64,000 bases of DNA, taken from NCBI RefSeq assembly GCF_004332155.1, contig NZ_SJDV01000002.1, positions 386,193 through 450,192 on the forward strand. Direction: 5' to 3'. Below are positions 18,407 through 25,844 of the stretch, piece by piece (the first letter of the stretch is position 1; every line of letters begins with the position of its first letter). The notes beneath the pieces were generated by a model. The model did no database searches, was not told where the DNA came from, and was given only the letters and a program-made list of their open reading frames with translations. The translations under genes and the position numbers were made by a program. This DNA comes from Gramella sp. KN1008 (GTDB lineage Bacteria; Bacteroidota; Bacteroidia; Flavobacteriales; Flavobacteriaceae).

Positions 18407-19583
18407 CTTTCTGAAAAATTAAGGATGTACAATTTCCGCCGAAACCGAAGGAATTGGAAAGAATGCTATTGAGCTTCTTTTTTTTAGGCTGGGTAACCGG
18501 CATAAGTGCGGTATCATCCATTCTTTTCTCAAAATTAAGGTTTGGGAAGATCTCCTGTTCCTGCAGGGAAAGCAGACTAAAAACCGCTTCAACTGCCCCG
18601 GCAGCACCAAGTGTATGACCGGTAAATGCTTTGGTTGAACTGAAATCAGGAATTTTTGTTCCAAAGGCCCTCTTCATCGCAATGCTTTCTGAAAGATCAT
18701 TATTCTTTGTGCCTGTTCCATGAGCATTGATATAATCAATATCCTGTGGTGAGATACCAGCCTTTTTCATCGCTTTGAAAATGGCAAGAAAGGCTCCCTC
18801 CCCATTTTCTGAAGATGCGGTTTGATGAAAAGCATCGTTAGCATTCCCATAACCGGCAACTCTCCCAATAACTTTTTTATCATCTATACAATCTTCGGCT
18901 TCCAGCAAAATATAAGCGGCCGCTTCACCTAAATTAAGTCCGTCACGCCCCTCATCAAAAGGTTTGCACTTATTATCAGAAAGGATCATAAGTGAATTAA
19001 AGCCGTTCAGTGTAAATTTTGTAAGACAGTCGCTTCCGCCAACGATCACTCTTTTAAGTTTACCTGATTCTATCATTCGGGCTCCCATCATGATTGCATT
19101 TGCCGATGAGGAACAGGCCGTGCTTATGGTAGAAACAAAGTCTTTAAGGCCAAAATACGCAGCGATCATCTCAGTAGAAAATCCAGGATGCTGAGTCTGA
19201 ATAAATTTCCTTTTTTCAGGATCATTCTCAAAATCATGAAAATAACGCTCGGTATAATCTATACCTCCAACACTGGTCCCTGAAATGATTCCGGTATCTG
19301 AGGAGAATTCCTTCATACCCGTATTATCGAGAATCTGCCTGATAGCGAAAACACCAAGCATAGTGGCCCGGGTATAGGCCTGGCCAGGAGAAATTTTTAA
19401 AAGGTTTCGAAACTGAGAATCAGATATTTTTATTTCGCCTACAGGCAGGTGCGAATGGCTTGTCTTGAAAATTTCAGGAAAATCAATGCCGTTTTCAGCC
19501 TTCTTCAGGGAATCCAAGGTCTCTTCAAGGTTATTTCCAATAGAAGAAACAATTCCCATTCCGGTGACGGCGACACCTTTCAT
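18399..19583 (-). CDS. Beta-ketoacyl-ACP synthase II-type (ApeO-like)
   Basis: A 394-residue condensing enzyme with the full Cys-His-His triad: STACSSSANA gives C157, NAHGTGT H288 and FTGHTLGAAGA H323. EGRDGLNLGEAA is also present. It condenses malonyl-ACP with the growing aryl-polyene acyl-ACP in the cytoplasm. It sits 3 bases after the ACP gene and overlaps the Cys-less partner by 8 bases, the classical order for a KS/CLF pair. The sequence is of FabF type, and the primary fatty-acid fabF would be elsewhere. Confidence 0.92.
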   Translation of the reverse strand: MKGVAVTGMGIVSSIGNNLEETLDSLKKAENGIDFPEIFKTSHSHLPVGEIKISDSQFRNLLKISPGQAYTRATMLGVFAIRQILDNTGMKEFSSDTGIISGTSVGGIDYTERYFHDFENDPEKRKFIQTQHPGFSTEMIAAYFGLKDFVSTISTACSSSANAIMMGARMIESGKLKRVIVGGSDCLTKFTLNGFNSLMILSDNKCKPFDEGRDGLNLGEAAAYILLEAEDCIDDKKVIGRVAGYGNANDAFHQTASSENGEGAFLAIFKAMKKAGISPQDIDYINAHGTGTKNNDLSESIAMKRAFGTKIPDFSSTKAFTGHTLGAAGAVEAVFSLLSLQEQEIFPNLNFEKRMDDTALMPVTQPKKKKLNSILSNSFGFGGNCTSLIFQKDE

Positions 19584-19586
19584 AAA

Positions 19587-19844
19587 TTACCTGGTCCTGT
19601 TTTTCTCGATAAAGTCGGCCATTGTATTTACTGAATTAAATACTTCTTTTCCCTGTTGAGGATCTGAAAGTTTGATCCCGTAATTCTTTTCAAGCAGAAC
19701 AATAAGCTCAAGAGCATCAATACTGTCAAGTCCCAGACCATCCCCAAAGAGAGGTTCGTCATTCTCAATATCGCTCACCTCCATGTCTTCAAGGTTCAGC
19801 TGTTCAATAATGCTTTTTTTTAATTCGGTATGCAGGTCACTCAT
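19587..19844 (-). CDS. Acyl carrier protein
   Basis: An 85-residue acidic carrier protein. LFGDGLGLDSIDALEL contains the phosphopantetheine attachment serine S41 in the expected DSID context, with a helix-rich pattern and a lysine-rich end. It carries the aryl starter and growing polyene. It is the only ACP gene I can see in the operon, whereas known aryl polyene clusters usually encode two. It overlaps the truncated ketosynthase gene upstream by 8 bases and precedes the active ketosynthase by 3. Confidence 0.93.
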   Translation of the reverse strand: MSDLHTELKKSIIEQLNLEDMEVSDIENDEPLFGDGLGLDSIDALELIVLLEKNYGIKLSDPQQGKEVFNSVNTMADFIEKNRTR

Positions 19845-20442
19845 GTGTAGGTAAGTATAATTTCTTTAGCTCTTCTTCGGTAAAGTCAATTCCTTTATCA
19901 GGGCTAATCCTGCACAAAAATACATCATAATCGGTATTGTGCAAGTCAACCCGGCCACAAACAATTTCCCGGGCCTTCTCCTGCTGAAATAACGCTCCGG
20001 AATAATCCAGATATAAGCTGGGATCAAAGAATTCACTTATCAGGAATATGTTCTCTGATCTAAGCTTAAACCGAATGCTTATTTCTCCCAGCATAATATT
20101 AGGCAGAGTATAAACAAATAGAGAAGGCGACGGATAGTCATGCATGGTCTCAGCATAGGCCTTATCAGTTTCAAGGCTGGAAGAAGCATTGGAAAACACA
20201 AGAGCAGTTTCAGGGGCCGGTTCTTCTCCTTTAAATAAGATCTCGCTTCCCAGATATCCTAATTTGGAAAGAGTATCCATTTTAAAGAATTTGGGGTATT
20301 TAAGTTTCCGGTTTTTATAGATATCCTTCAAAAATGAAGATAGTTTCTTATCATGAGCAGCTTTAAAAATAATATCGCTGTTCCTTATCACTTTTCCTGC
20401 ACGAATGATAACCCAATCCTGTATGTAGAGACTATTACTCAT
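19837..20442 (-). CDS. Truncated ketosynthase-like protein of unknown role
   Basis: A 201-residue protein without an intact catalytic domain. It opens like an N-terminal ketosynthase strand (LYIQDWVIIRAGKVI), and YPKFFKMDTLSKLGYLGSEIL, TALVFSNASSSLETDKAYAE and PSPSLFVYTLPNIMLGEISI resemble the first half of the thiolase fold up to the region where the active-site Cys would follow; there the text reads ENIFLISEFFD. The C-terminal half of a ketosynthase, with both histidines, is absent. It overlaps its two neighbours by 8 bases each, so it is a maintained gene rather than debris. It may be a scaffold or regulator of the synthase complex; that is inference. Confidence 0.7.
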   Translation of the reverse strand: MSNSLYIQDWVIIRAGKVIRNSDIIFKAAHDKKLSSFLKDIYKNRKLKYPKFFKMDTLSKLGYLGSEILFKGEEPAPETALVFSNASSSLETDKAYAETMHDYPSPSLFVYTLPNIMLGEISIRFKLRSENIFLISEFFDPSLYLDYSGALFQQEKAREIVCGRVDLHNTDYDVFLCRISPDKGIDFTEEELKKLYLPTHE

Positions 20443-21580
20443 TTACTACTTTTTTAAGCAACATTGCAAGATTGCATCCGCCAAACCCCGAAGCGGTCTT
20501 TAAAACCAGCTTAAGTTCTTCATGGCGGTGTTCTTTTATTATATTCAGAGGCTTTGAAACTCCTGAAGCTGAAAAATTCGCCGAAGCCAAAAGTTCATTG
20601 TTTAAAAGACTATGCCTGGTAAGAATAGTTTCAATTAAAGCCGAAGTCCCCAGGGTATGGCCATAATAACCTTTAAAACTGTTAACGGGAACATCTTTAA
20701 GTCCTACGCGGTTAAATGCGATCGCCTCCATCTCGTCATTATAATCTGTCGCGGTGCCGTGAGCTGACAGATAATCTATTTCTTCGACTGAAACCTTATT
20801 ATGATCCAGAAGTCTTGATATGCTCAAATAAAGGCCTTCTCCCGTTCTGCTGGGTCCGGAAATATGATTGGCATCGTTCGAGGTACAGGTATCAATATAT
20901 TCCACAAATTCTTTTCCCGTTTCCTCGGTTGGGCCTACCAGCATGGCCGCGGCAGCCTCACCCAGGCTTATACCCTGGCGGTCTATGGAAAAAGGCCTGC
21001 ACGGTTGAGGACTTATCGCCTGGAATGACTGAAATCCAGAAAGCACAAAATGGGATACAAGATCACCTCCGGCTACAATAGCGTGGGAAAATCGACCTGC
21101 ATTTATAAGATCGTTTGCGGTCTTTATTGCTAGTGCTCCCGAAATACAGGCATTGGAGACAACCACAGGCTTCTTCTTAAAACCAAAGAATTGAGATATC
21201 ACTTCAGCCATCTTCCAGAGATAGAGTCTTTCCTCAGGGAATAACTTCTTTCCAAGCTGATCTATATTTCCTTTGGTTGTGGAAATTATTAATCCGGTAT
21301 TTTCAATATCCAGGCCTGGATTCTCGTCCAAAACCTGATTAATAGCAAGAATAATTAGCTTTTCCAGTTTTGTATAAATATCCGGATCTCCAATTTCCTT
21401 AAAATGTTCATTGATGATTTTCTCGGGTATAAGTCCGGCATATCCGCCATTCCCTGGAAAACCAGTATTCTGATGAAATTTTAAAGCTGTATCATCCTGG
21501 CGTATTGCCTCCAGGTTTTCCCGGGTTCCGAAGCCCATTGGGGAAATAATCGAATCACTTAGAAGGTAATTCCTTTTCAT
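20435..21580 (-). CDS. Second beta-ketoacyl-ACP synthase (ApeR-like)
   Basis: A 381-residue condensing enzyme with a complete triad: VVSNACISGALAI gives C145, SAHGTATDYND H274 and YYGHTLGTSALIE H308. Compared with the other intact synthase it has a shorter N-terminus and a different loop (NQVLDENPGLDIENTG). Known aryl polyene clusters carry an additional ketosynthase beside the KS/CLF pair, often thought to do the first condensation with the aryl starter. It starts directly after the thioesterase stop and overlaps the truncated ketosynthase-like gene by 8 bases. Family certain, specific step inferred. Confidence 0.9.
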   Translation of the reverse strand: MKRNYLLSDSIISPMGFGTRENLEAIRQDDTALKFHQNTGFPGNGGYAGLIPEKIINEHFKEIGDPDIYTKLEKLIILAINQVLDENPGLDIENTGLIISTTKGNIDQLGKKLFPEERLYLWKMAEVISQFFGFKKKPVVVSNACISGALAIKTANDLINAGRFSHAIVAGGDLVSHFVLSGFQSFQAISPQPCRPFSIDRQGISLGEAAAAMLVGPTEETGKEFVEYIDTCTSNDANHISGPSRTGEGLYLSISRLLDHNKVSVEEIDYLSAHGTATDYNDEMEAIAFNRVGLKDVPVNSFKGYYGHTLGTSALIETILTRHSLLNNELLASANFSASGVSKPLNIIKEHRHEELKLVLKTASGFGGCNLAMLLKKVVNE

Positions 21581-22000
21581 TTATATCAATCCCATTTTCG
21601 ATTTCCAATCTAAGAAAAACGGCGGATTGTTAAGCACCAATTCTGAATTTTTATCGGTGAAAACCTGAGTGGTTTCCCCTGTACATATAAGTTTATCTGA
21701 AGAAAATATTTTATACTGAAAGATGATCTTAGCGGCTTCAGAATTTATAAAAGTGGTTTCCACCTCAAATTCATCACCATATTTCAATGGGAGTTTATGT
21801 TCGCAAACTGATTTTACCACTGGGGTTGCATATCCATTTCTTTTAGCATCCAGATAGGAGATATTATGATTTTTACCAAAATCCTCACGTCCCTCCTCAA
21901 AATATTTAAAGTAATTCCCGTGCCATACTATCTGCAAAGGGTCACATTCATGAAAGCGAACTTTCAGTTTTATTCTGGTTTTTAAATATTTGTCGCTCAT
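21581..22000 (-). CDS. 4-hydroxybenzoyl-CoA-thioesterase-like hot-dog protein
   Basis: A 139-residue hot-dog thioesterase. VRFHECDPLQIVWHGNYFKYFEEGRE carries D20, the catalytic aspartate of the 4HBT class, followed by the usual HGNY turn, and the strand order is normal. It would hydrolyse an acyl-CoA or acyl-ACP thioester, either releasing product or clearing stalled chains. Its start overlaps the stop of the dehydratase gene by 4 bases (ATGA) and its stop abuts the next ketosynthase gene. ApeK-type thioesterases hold the equivalent place in characterised clusters. Confidence 0.85.
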   Translation of the reverse strand: MSDKYLKTRIKLKVRFHECDPLQIVWHGNYFKYFEEGREDFGKNHNISYLDAKRNGYATPVVKSVCEHKLPLKYGDEFEVETTFINSEAAKIIFQYKIFSSDKLICTGETTQVFTDKNSELVLNNPPFFLDWKSKMGLI

Positions 22001-22446
22001 TCTACCGTAACGGTTTTCATTTCGGAAATAGCGATCACCTCCCCCATTTTATTTTCGGTACGGGCAGAGACAGAAGTGACATTCATAATTTCATGGAGTA
22101 TCTCAACATAGGTCTTCAGCTTCTCTCCTACTTTAGGCTGATAAAAAATCTCAACAGTCTTGATAAGACCTATAAAACCGGTCTTAGGTTTTCTTTGGCC
22201 GCTTAATGAGCCCTGATAACCTCTGTGAAGGGACATGCTTTGAGCCATATGTTCTATCAGACCACTTTCAGAAAGCCTGTTCTTATCGAGCAAAATATTA
22301 TCACCAGGCACAGTAAAACCAGTAACACCAGTAAGAGAGGTATATTCAAAAAGAGTATCCACAAAAACAAAAGGTGGCTTTTGAGGAATTAGTTTAATGA
22401 TTTCCTCATGCGAGGTTATTGGATGCTGTAATAGGTTTTCTGCCAT
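21997..22446 (-). CDS. ApeP-like 3-hydroxyacyl-ACP dehydratase
   Basis: A 149-residue hot-dog protein of the ApeP/HTD type. LIPQKPPFVFVDTLFEY near the N-terminus corresponds to the 'LPHxxPMxLLD' pattern of ApeP, and GLIEHMAQSMSLHRGYQG contains the catalytic-type glutamate E65 with H66 and H74. It would remove water from the 3-hydroxy intermediate to make each trans double bond. It probably works with the ApeI-like protein at 15577-15942, which has the opposite half of the catalytic residues best preserved. It lies 2 bases downstream of the acyltransferase gene in transcription order. Confidence 0.83.
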   Translation of the reverse strand: MAENLLQHPITSHEEIIKLIPQKPPFVFVDTLFEYTSLTGVTGFTVPGDNILLDKNRLSESGLIEHMAQSMSLHRGYQGSLSGQRKPKTGFIGLIKTVEIFYQPKVGEKLKTYVEILHEIMNVTSVSARTENKMGEVIAISEMKTVTVE

Positions 22447-22448
22447 AA

Positions 22449-23327
22449 TTAACTGAAATCATTCCAGTAATCGTAGTAATTATACCACTGGTGAGGATAT
22501 TTCTTTACCATTTTTTCCAGATCATCCAGGTAAGCCTTTAGAATTTCGCTGGCTTTAAACTCCTTTGGAACATAGGGCCTGGCATAAAAATGATAGTGAA
22601 AATTCTTTTCACGCATTAAATGTACAAATAAGACAGGGATTTTATTTCTCGCGGCCAGTTTAAATGGCCCCTGAGGAAATTTCACCATTTCTCCCAGGAA
22701 TTCTGCTTTGTATGTTTTTGAATGTTTCAGATACCTGTCGGCGGCAAAAACAAGTAGTTCATTCCTTGACAGGGCCTCTTTCATCTTGAAAATATGACTA
22801 AGGTCTTCCTTTAAAACGATGGTCCTGACCTCCGACCTACCGGTTACCGATTCCAGGTAATCTTTGATCTGGCGGTGTTCAAAATCGGTTATTACCAGGT
22901 TGACGACTGCTTCTGAATGTTTTTCCTCAAAAAAATGCTTGGCAAGGTTAAAATTCCCGATATGAGCCGTTAATAAGATCCCACCTTTTTTCTGTTCTAG
23001 CAGATTTTCAATATGCTCAATTCCATCAAATTCAAATGAGAATTTATGTTTCAAACCACTGGTGATCGCTACCCTGTCAAGCTGAATTCGACCAAAAGTG
23101 AAATAGCTCCAGTAGACATTCAGAGCTGAGCTTAGTGGGGAATAACCCAGTCTTTTCCTGAAAAGATAGTAGGTGCTTTTTGTAGAAGTAAATGAAAAAA
23201 GGATGAAATAGGCGGCAACAAAAAGAAGTACAAAATAAGCGGAATAAAGCCCTGTCTTCTTAATGATTTGCACATAGATCCTAAAGCCTAAAAGCGTACC
23301 TCTCGATTTTCCTTTCCAGGTGGCCAT
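22449..23327 (-). CDS. LpxL/HtrB-like lysophospholipid acyltransferase
   Basis: A 292-residue protein with an N-terminal membrane helix (about 29-48) and the LpxL-family core: GGILLTAHIGNFNLAKHFF, VVNLVITDFEH, LLVFAADRYL, FLGEMVKFPQGPFKLA, and HQWYNYYDYW at the end. The catalytic motif of the family is H-x4-D/E; here it is H122-x4-N127, so the usual acid is missing. Homologues in aryl polyene clusters are proposed to attach the polyene chain to a lipid at the inner membrane. The altered motif could mean changed chemistry or a small register difference. It sits 4 bases after the ketoreductase gene in transcription order. Confidence 0.85.
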   Translation of the reverse strand: MATWKGKSRGTLLGFRIYVQIIKKTGLYSAYFVLLFVAAYFILFSFTSTKSTYYLFRKRLGYSPLSSALNVYWSYFTFGRIQLDRVAITSGLKHKFSFEFDGIEHIENLLEQKKGGILLTAHIGNFNLAKHFFEEKHSEAVVNLVITDFEHRQIKDYLESVTGRSEVRTIVLKEDLSHIFKMKEALSRNELLVFAADRYLKHSKTYKAEFLGEMVKFPQGPFKLAARNKIPVLFVHLMREKNFHYHFYARPYVPKEFKASEILKAYLDDLEKMVKKYPHQWYNYYDYWNDFS

Positions 23328-23331
23328 GGAT

Positions 23332-24063
23332 CTATGAATATAAACCTCCGTTAATATTAATCACTTCTCCCGTGATATAGGAAGATTTTTCAGAAGCCAG
23401 AAAACTTACCAGATTGGCGACCTCTTCGGGATCACCAAAACGATTAAGAGGAACCAGTTTCTTCAGTTCGCCCTCATCAAAATCAGCGGTCATATCAGAT
23501 TTGATAAAGCCTGGTGCTACCGCATTCACAGTTACCTTTCTTTTTCCTATTTCCTGTGCAAGCGCCTTGGTAGCAGAGATCATTGCTCCCTTGGCGGCAG
23601 AATAATTCACCTGCCCGGGATTTCCTTTAAGTCCCGAAAGAGAAACTATATTGACCACCCTTCCATACCGGCTGGTGAGCATATCTTTTAGAACAGCCTG
23701 GGTCACATTGTAGAAACCGTTTAAGCTAGTATTAATAACCGAATCCCAAGCTTCCTGATTGGTCCATATGAACAGACCATCATTGGTGATACCTGCATTG
23801 TTTATCAGGACTTCTATTTTAGAATCAGGGTTCTCATTTTTCCAGTTGTCTATCGCTGTTTTAGTAGATTCATGATTGGCAACATCAAATTGCAGAAGAT
23901 CGCATTTAACATTCAGCTTCTCAATTTCTGCTTTTGTCTCTTCAGCGGCCCCTGTATTTGAGTGATAGTTGAGGAGTATATTATATTTAAGGTCGGCCAC
24001 AAGTTTAATACAGATGGCTTTCCCAATCCCTCTAGATCCTCCCGTTACCAATGCATATTTCAT
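23332..24063 (-). CDS. 3-oxoacyl-ACP reductase (FabG/ApeQ-like SDR)
   Basis: A 243-residue classical short-chain dehydrogenase. GGSRGIGKA at 8-16 binds NADPH, NNAG is at 88-91, catalytic serine is near 141-143 (VSLSG), and Y154-x3-K158 (YSAAK) completes the site. It reduces the 3-keto group made by the ketosynthases, giving the substrate of the two dehydratases. It lies 1 base downstream of the ammonia-lyase gene and is the second gene of the operon. Confidence 0.93.
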   Translation of the reverse strand: MKYALVTGGSRGIGKAICIKLVADLKYNILLNYHSNTGAAEETKAEIEKLNVKCDLLQFDVANHESTKTAIDNWKNENPDSKIEVLINNAGITNDGLFIWTNQEAWDSVINTSLNGFYNVTQAVLKDMLTSRYGRVVNIVSLSGLKGNPGQVNYSAAKGAMISATKALAQEIGKRKVTVNAVAPGFIKSDMTADFDEGELKKLVPLNRFGDPEEVANLVSFLASEKSSYITGEVININGGLYS

Positions 24064-24064
24064 C

Positions 24065-25597
24065 TTAATAGGCTTCGTTATTTTTTAGATAATCATTCAG
24101 TTGTGCTATCTCATCATACAAAGGCCTGTCTTCTTTTATTGGTGGAATGATCTTCCTTAGTTTTTCCAGATTTGATCTGGTTACTGAAGACAGTTTCTCA
24201 TCAAAATCCAGATAATAAAGGGCCTGGATAATGGTGGCCAGTTCAGTTGAAAGCACCTCACAACTGTTATCTATCACCTTCTTCGTTATATTAGCCGAAT
24301 TGGCTCCCATGCTTACAATATCCTGATTGTCATTATTATTCGGAATACTATGCACATACATGGAATTGGATAGCATCTGGTTTTCGGCAGTGGTAGAAAC
24401 GGCGGTAAACTGAGCTCCCTGCATCCCGAAATTAAGTCCCAGCTTACTCAGATTAACGAAAGGAGGCAGAATATCGTTGAGTTTTGAATTAAGAAGATAG
24501 TTAAGCTGTCTTTCAGCAAGCATGGCGGTTTTGGTTATTACCAATCGTAATTTATCCATTTCAAGGGAAACGTAGTCCCCATGAAAATTTCCGCCGTGAT
24601 AAACATGCTCTGTTTGAACATCGATAATAGGATTATCGTTTGCAGAGTTCACCTCTTCAATAAGAATCTTCACGGAATTCTCAATAGTATCGGAAACAGG
24701 ACCAAGGATTTGCGGTACACACCTTAGACTGTAATATTCCTGGACCTTTTCCTTAAAAAAGGTATTCTTATCGGCACCATTCGTATAGAGATGTTCATTC
24801 CGGTCACGTGTAAGTTTAGAGTCGGCGAGGTGTTTTCGCATATGGCCTGCAACATGCTGCTGACCGGGATGTAGCTTTGACGCATTCAATTCTTCCGAAA
24901 GATGATCATCATAAGCCTCTACGATCTCATTGATCACGGCACTACAGAAAATGGCCCAGTTAAGTAATCTTCTGGAATAAATTACATTTACGATCCCGAT
25001 CCCCGTCATCGCGGAGGTTCCATTCATAAGAGCCAGACCTTCCCTGATTTTGATCTGAGCCGGTTCTATATTCAATTCATTAAAAACCTCTTTCGTGGAT
25101 CTCCTGCGGCCCTTATAAAAAACTTCCCCCTCTCCTATCAGTACCAAAGCCAGATGCGCTAGCTGAACAAGATCCCCAGATGCTCCCACACCCCCATGTT
25201 CAAAAATAAGCGGAGTTACATCCTTGTTGATCAATTGGATCATTGTTCTTGCAACCGAAGAATGGATTCCCGATTTACCCAGACAAAGTGTATTCAACCG
25301 AGCCAGCATAAGAGCTTTTACATAAAGTGGTTTCATTACTTCACCGGCGCCGGTAGCATGGCTTCGAATGAGATTGAGTTGAAGTTTGATCTTATCTTCA
25401 CTATCAATCTTGTACTGGGCCATTGGGCCAAAGCCGGTGTTTACTCCGTAAATTATCTTATTTTGGGAAAAATCATTTAGAAAACTGAAACTTTCATCAA
25501 GCCTTTTTAAGGTCTTGGATCCGAGGTCAATCTTCTCATTTTCAAAAAGAACCCTGTAAAAATCGTCAAGTTCCAGTGCATTTTCTAAGGTAAGCAT
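24065..25597 (-). CDS. Tyrosine (aromatic amino acid) ammonia-lyase
   Basis: A 510-residue enzyme of the HAL/TAL/PAL family. The MIO cofactor triad Ala139-Ser140-Gly141 is in GGVGASGDLVQLAHLAL, the catalytic Tyr50 in YGVNTGFGP, and QILGPV, NSANDNPII and the SIPNNNDNQDIVSMG block are conserved. The specificity pair after LIR is Ser79-His80; a histidine here is typical of tyrosine-preferring enzymes, and the sequence is recognisably close to the characterised Flavobacterium johnsoniae TAL as I recall it. It would make 4-coumarate as polyene starter; a true histidase is less likely because no hut genes are near. It is the first gene of the operon. Confidence 0.9.
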   Translation of the reverse strand: MLTLENALELDDFYRVLFENEKIDLGSKTLKRLDESFSFLNDFSQNKIIYGVNTGFGPMAQYKIDSEDKIKLQLNLIRSHATGAGEVMKPLYVKALMLARLNTLCLGKSGIHSSVARTMIQLINKDVTPLIFEHGGVGASGDLVQLAHLALVLIGEGEVFYKGRRRSTKEVFNELNIEPAQIKIREGLALMNGTSAMTGIGIVNVIYSRRLLNWAIFCSAVINEIVEAYDDHLSEELNASKLHPGQQHVAGHMRKHLADSKLTRDRNEHLYTNGADKNTFFKEKVQEYYSLRCVPQILGPVSDTIENSVKILIEEVNSANDNPIIDVQTEHVYHGGNFHGDYVSLEMDKLRLVITKTAMLAERQLNYLLNSKLNDILPPFVNLSKLGLNFGMQGAQFTAVSTTAENQMLSNSMYVHSIPNNNDNQDIVSMGANSANITKKVIDNSCEVLSTELATIIQALYYLDFDEKLSSVTRSNLEKLRKIIPPIKEDRPLYDEIAQLNDYLKNNEAY

Positions 25598-25629
25598 ATG
25601 CCGTTTCTGCTTATATTTAAAGGTTTGGG

Positions 25630-25646
25630 ATAGCTGTTAAAGCTAT
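25630..25646. promoter_or_regulatory. Inverted repeat at pigment operon start site
   Basis: ATAGCT-GTTAA-AGCTAT, a perfect 6-bp inverted repeat with a 5-base centre. It overlaps the predicted transcription start of the pigment operon, so it could be an operator or a 5' leader hairpin. The central GCTGTTAAAGC recurs upstream of the gene at 46026. Confidence 0.35.
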
Positions 25647-25649
25647 TAA

Positions 25650-25657
25650 CAAATGTA
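25650..25657 (-). promoter_or_regulatory. -7 element of the pigment operon promoter
   Basis: On the minus strand this reads TACATTTG, a perfect TAnnTTTG. Transcription should start near 25645, about 48 bases before the ammonia-lyase ATG. I see no good TTG at the expected -33 position. An inverted repeat (25630-25646) lies across the start site. Confidence 0.5.
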
Positions 25658-25815
25658 GTATAATAAATAGAAAATACAGGTGTTTTCTAAGTAGCTTTAA
25701 AGGAAAAGTGACTATAGAAACCGGCTCAATTTTGGCAAATTTGAGTTTTTACCAGCTATACCTTCTAAGCTATTTCTTTGCCGGAATATTTCTAAATCAT
25801 TTCGTACATTCTCTT

Positions 25816-25823
25816 TAAGTTTG
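25816..25823 (+). promoter_or_regulatory. -7 element for the flavoprotein gene
   Basis: TAAGTTTG matches TAnnTTTG and lies 21 bases before the ATG at 25845. No clear TTG is seen at the -33 position. Together with the element at 25650 it makes the 25598-25844 gap a divergent promoter region. Confidence 0.4.
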
Positions 25824-25844
25824 CCATAGCTCTTTTTGTAATCT

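Noticed and set aside
24065..25597. Reading the ammonia-lyase as histidase HutH of histidine catabolism
   Set aside because: No hutU, hutI or hutG is near, it heads a polyene operon, and the Ser-His specificity pair resembles flavobacterial tyrosine ammonia-lyase.
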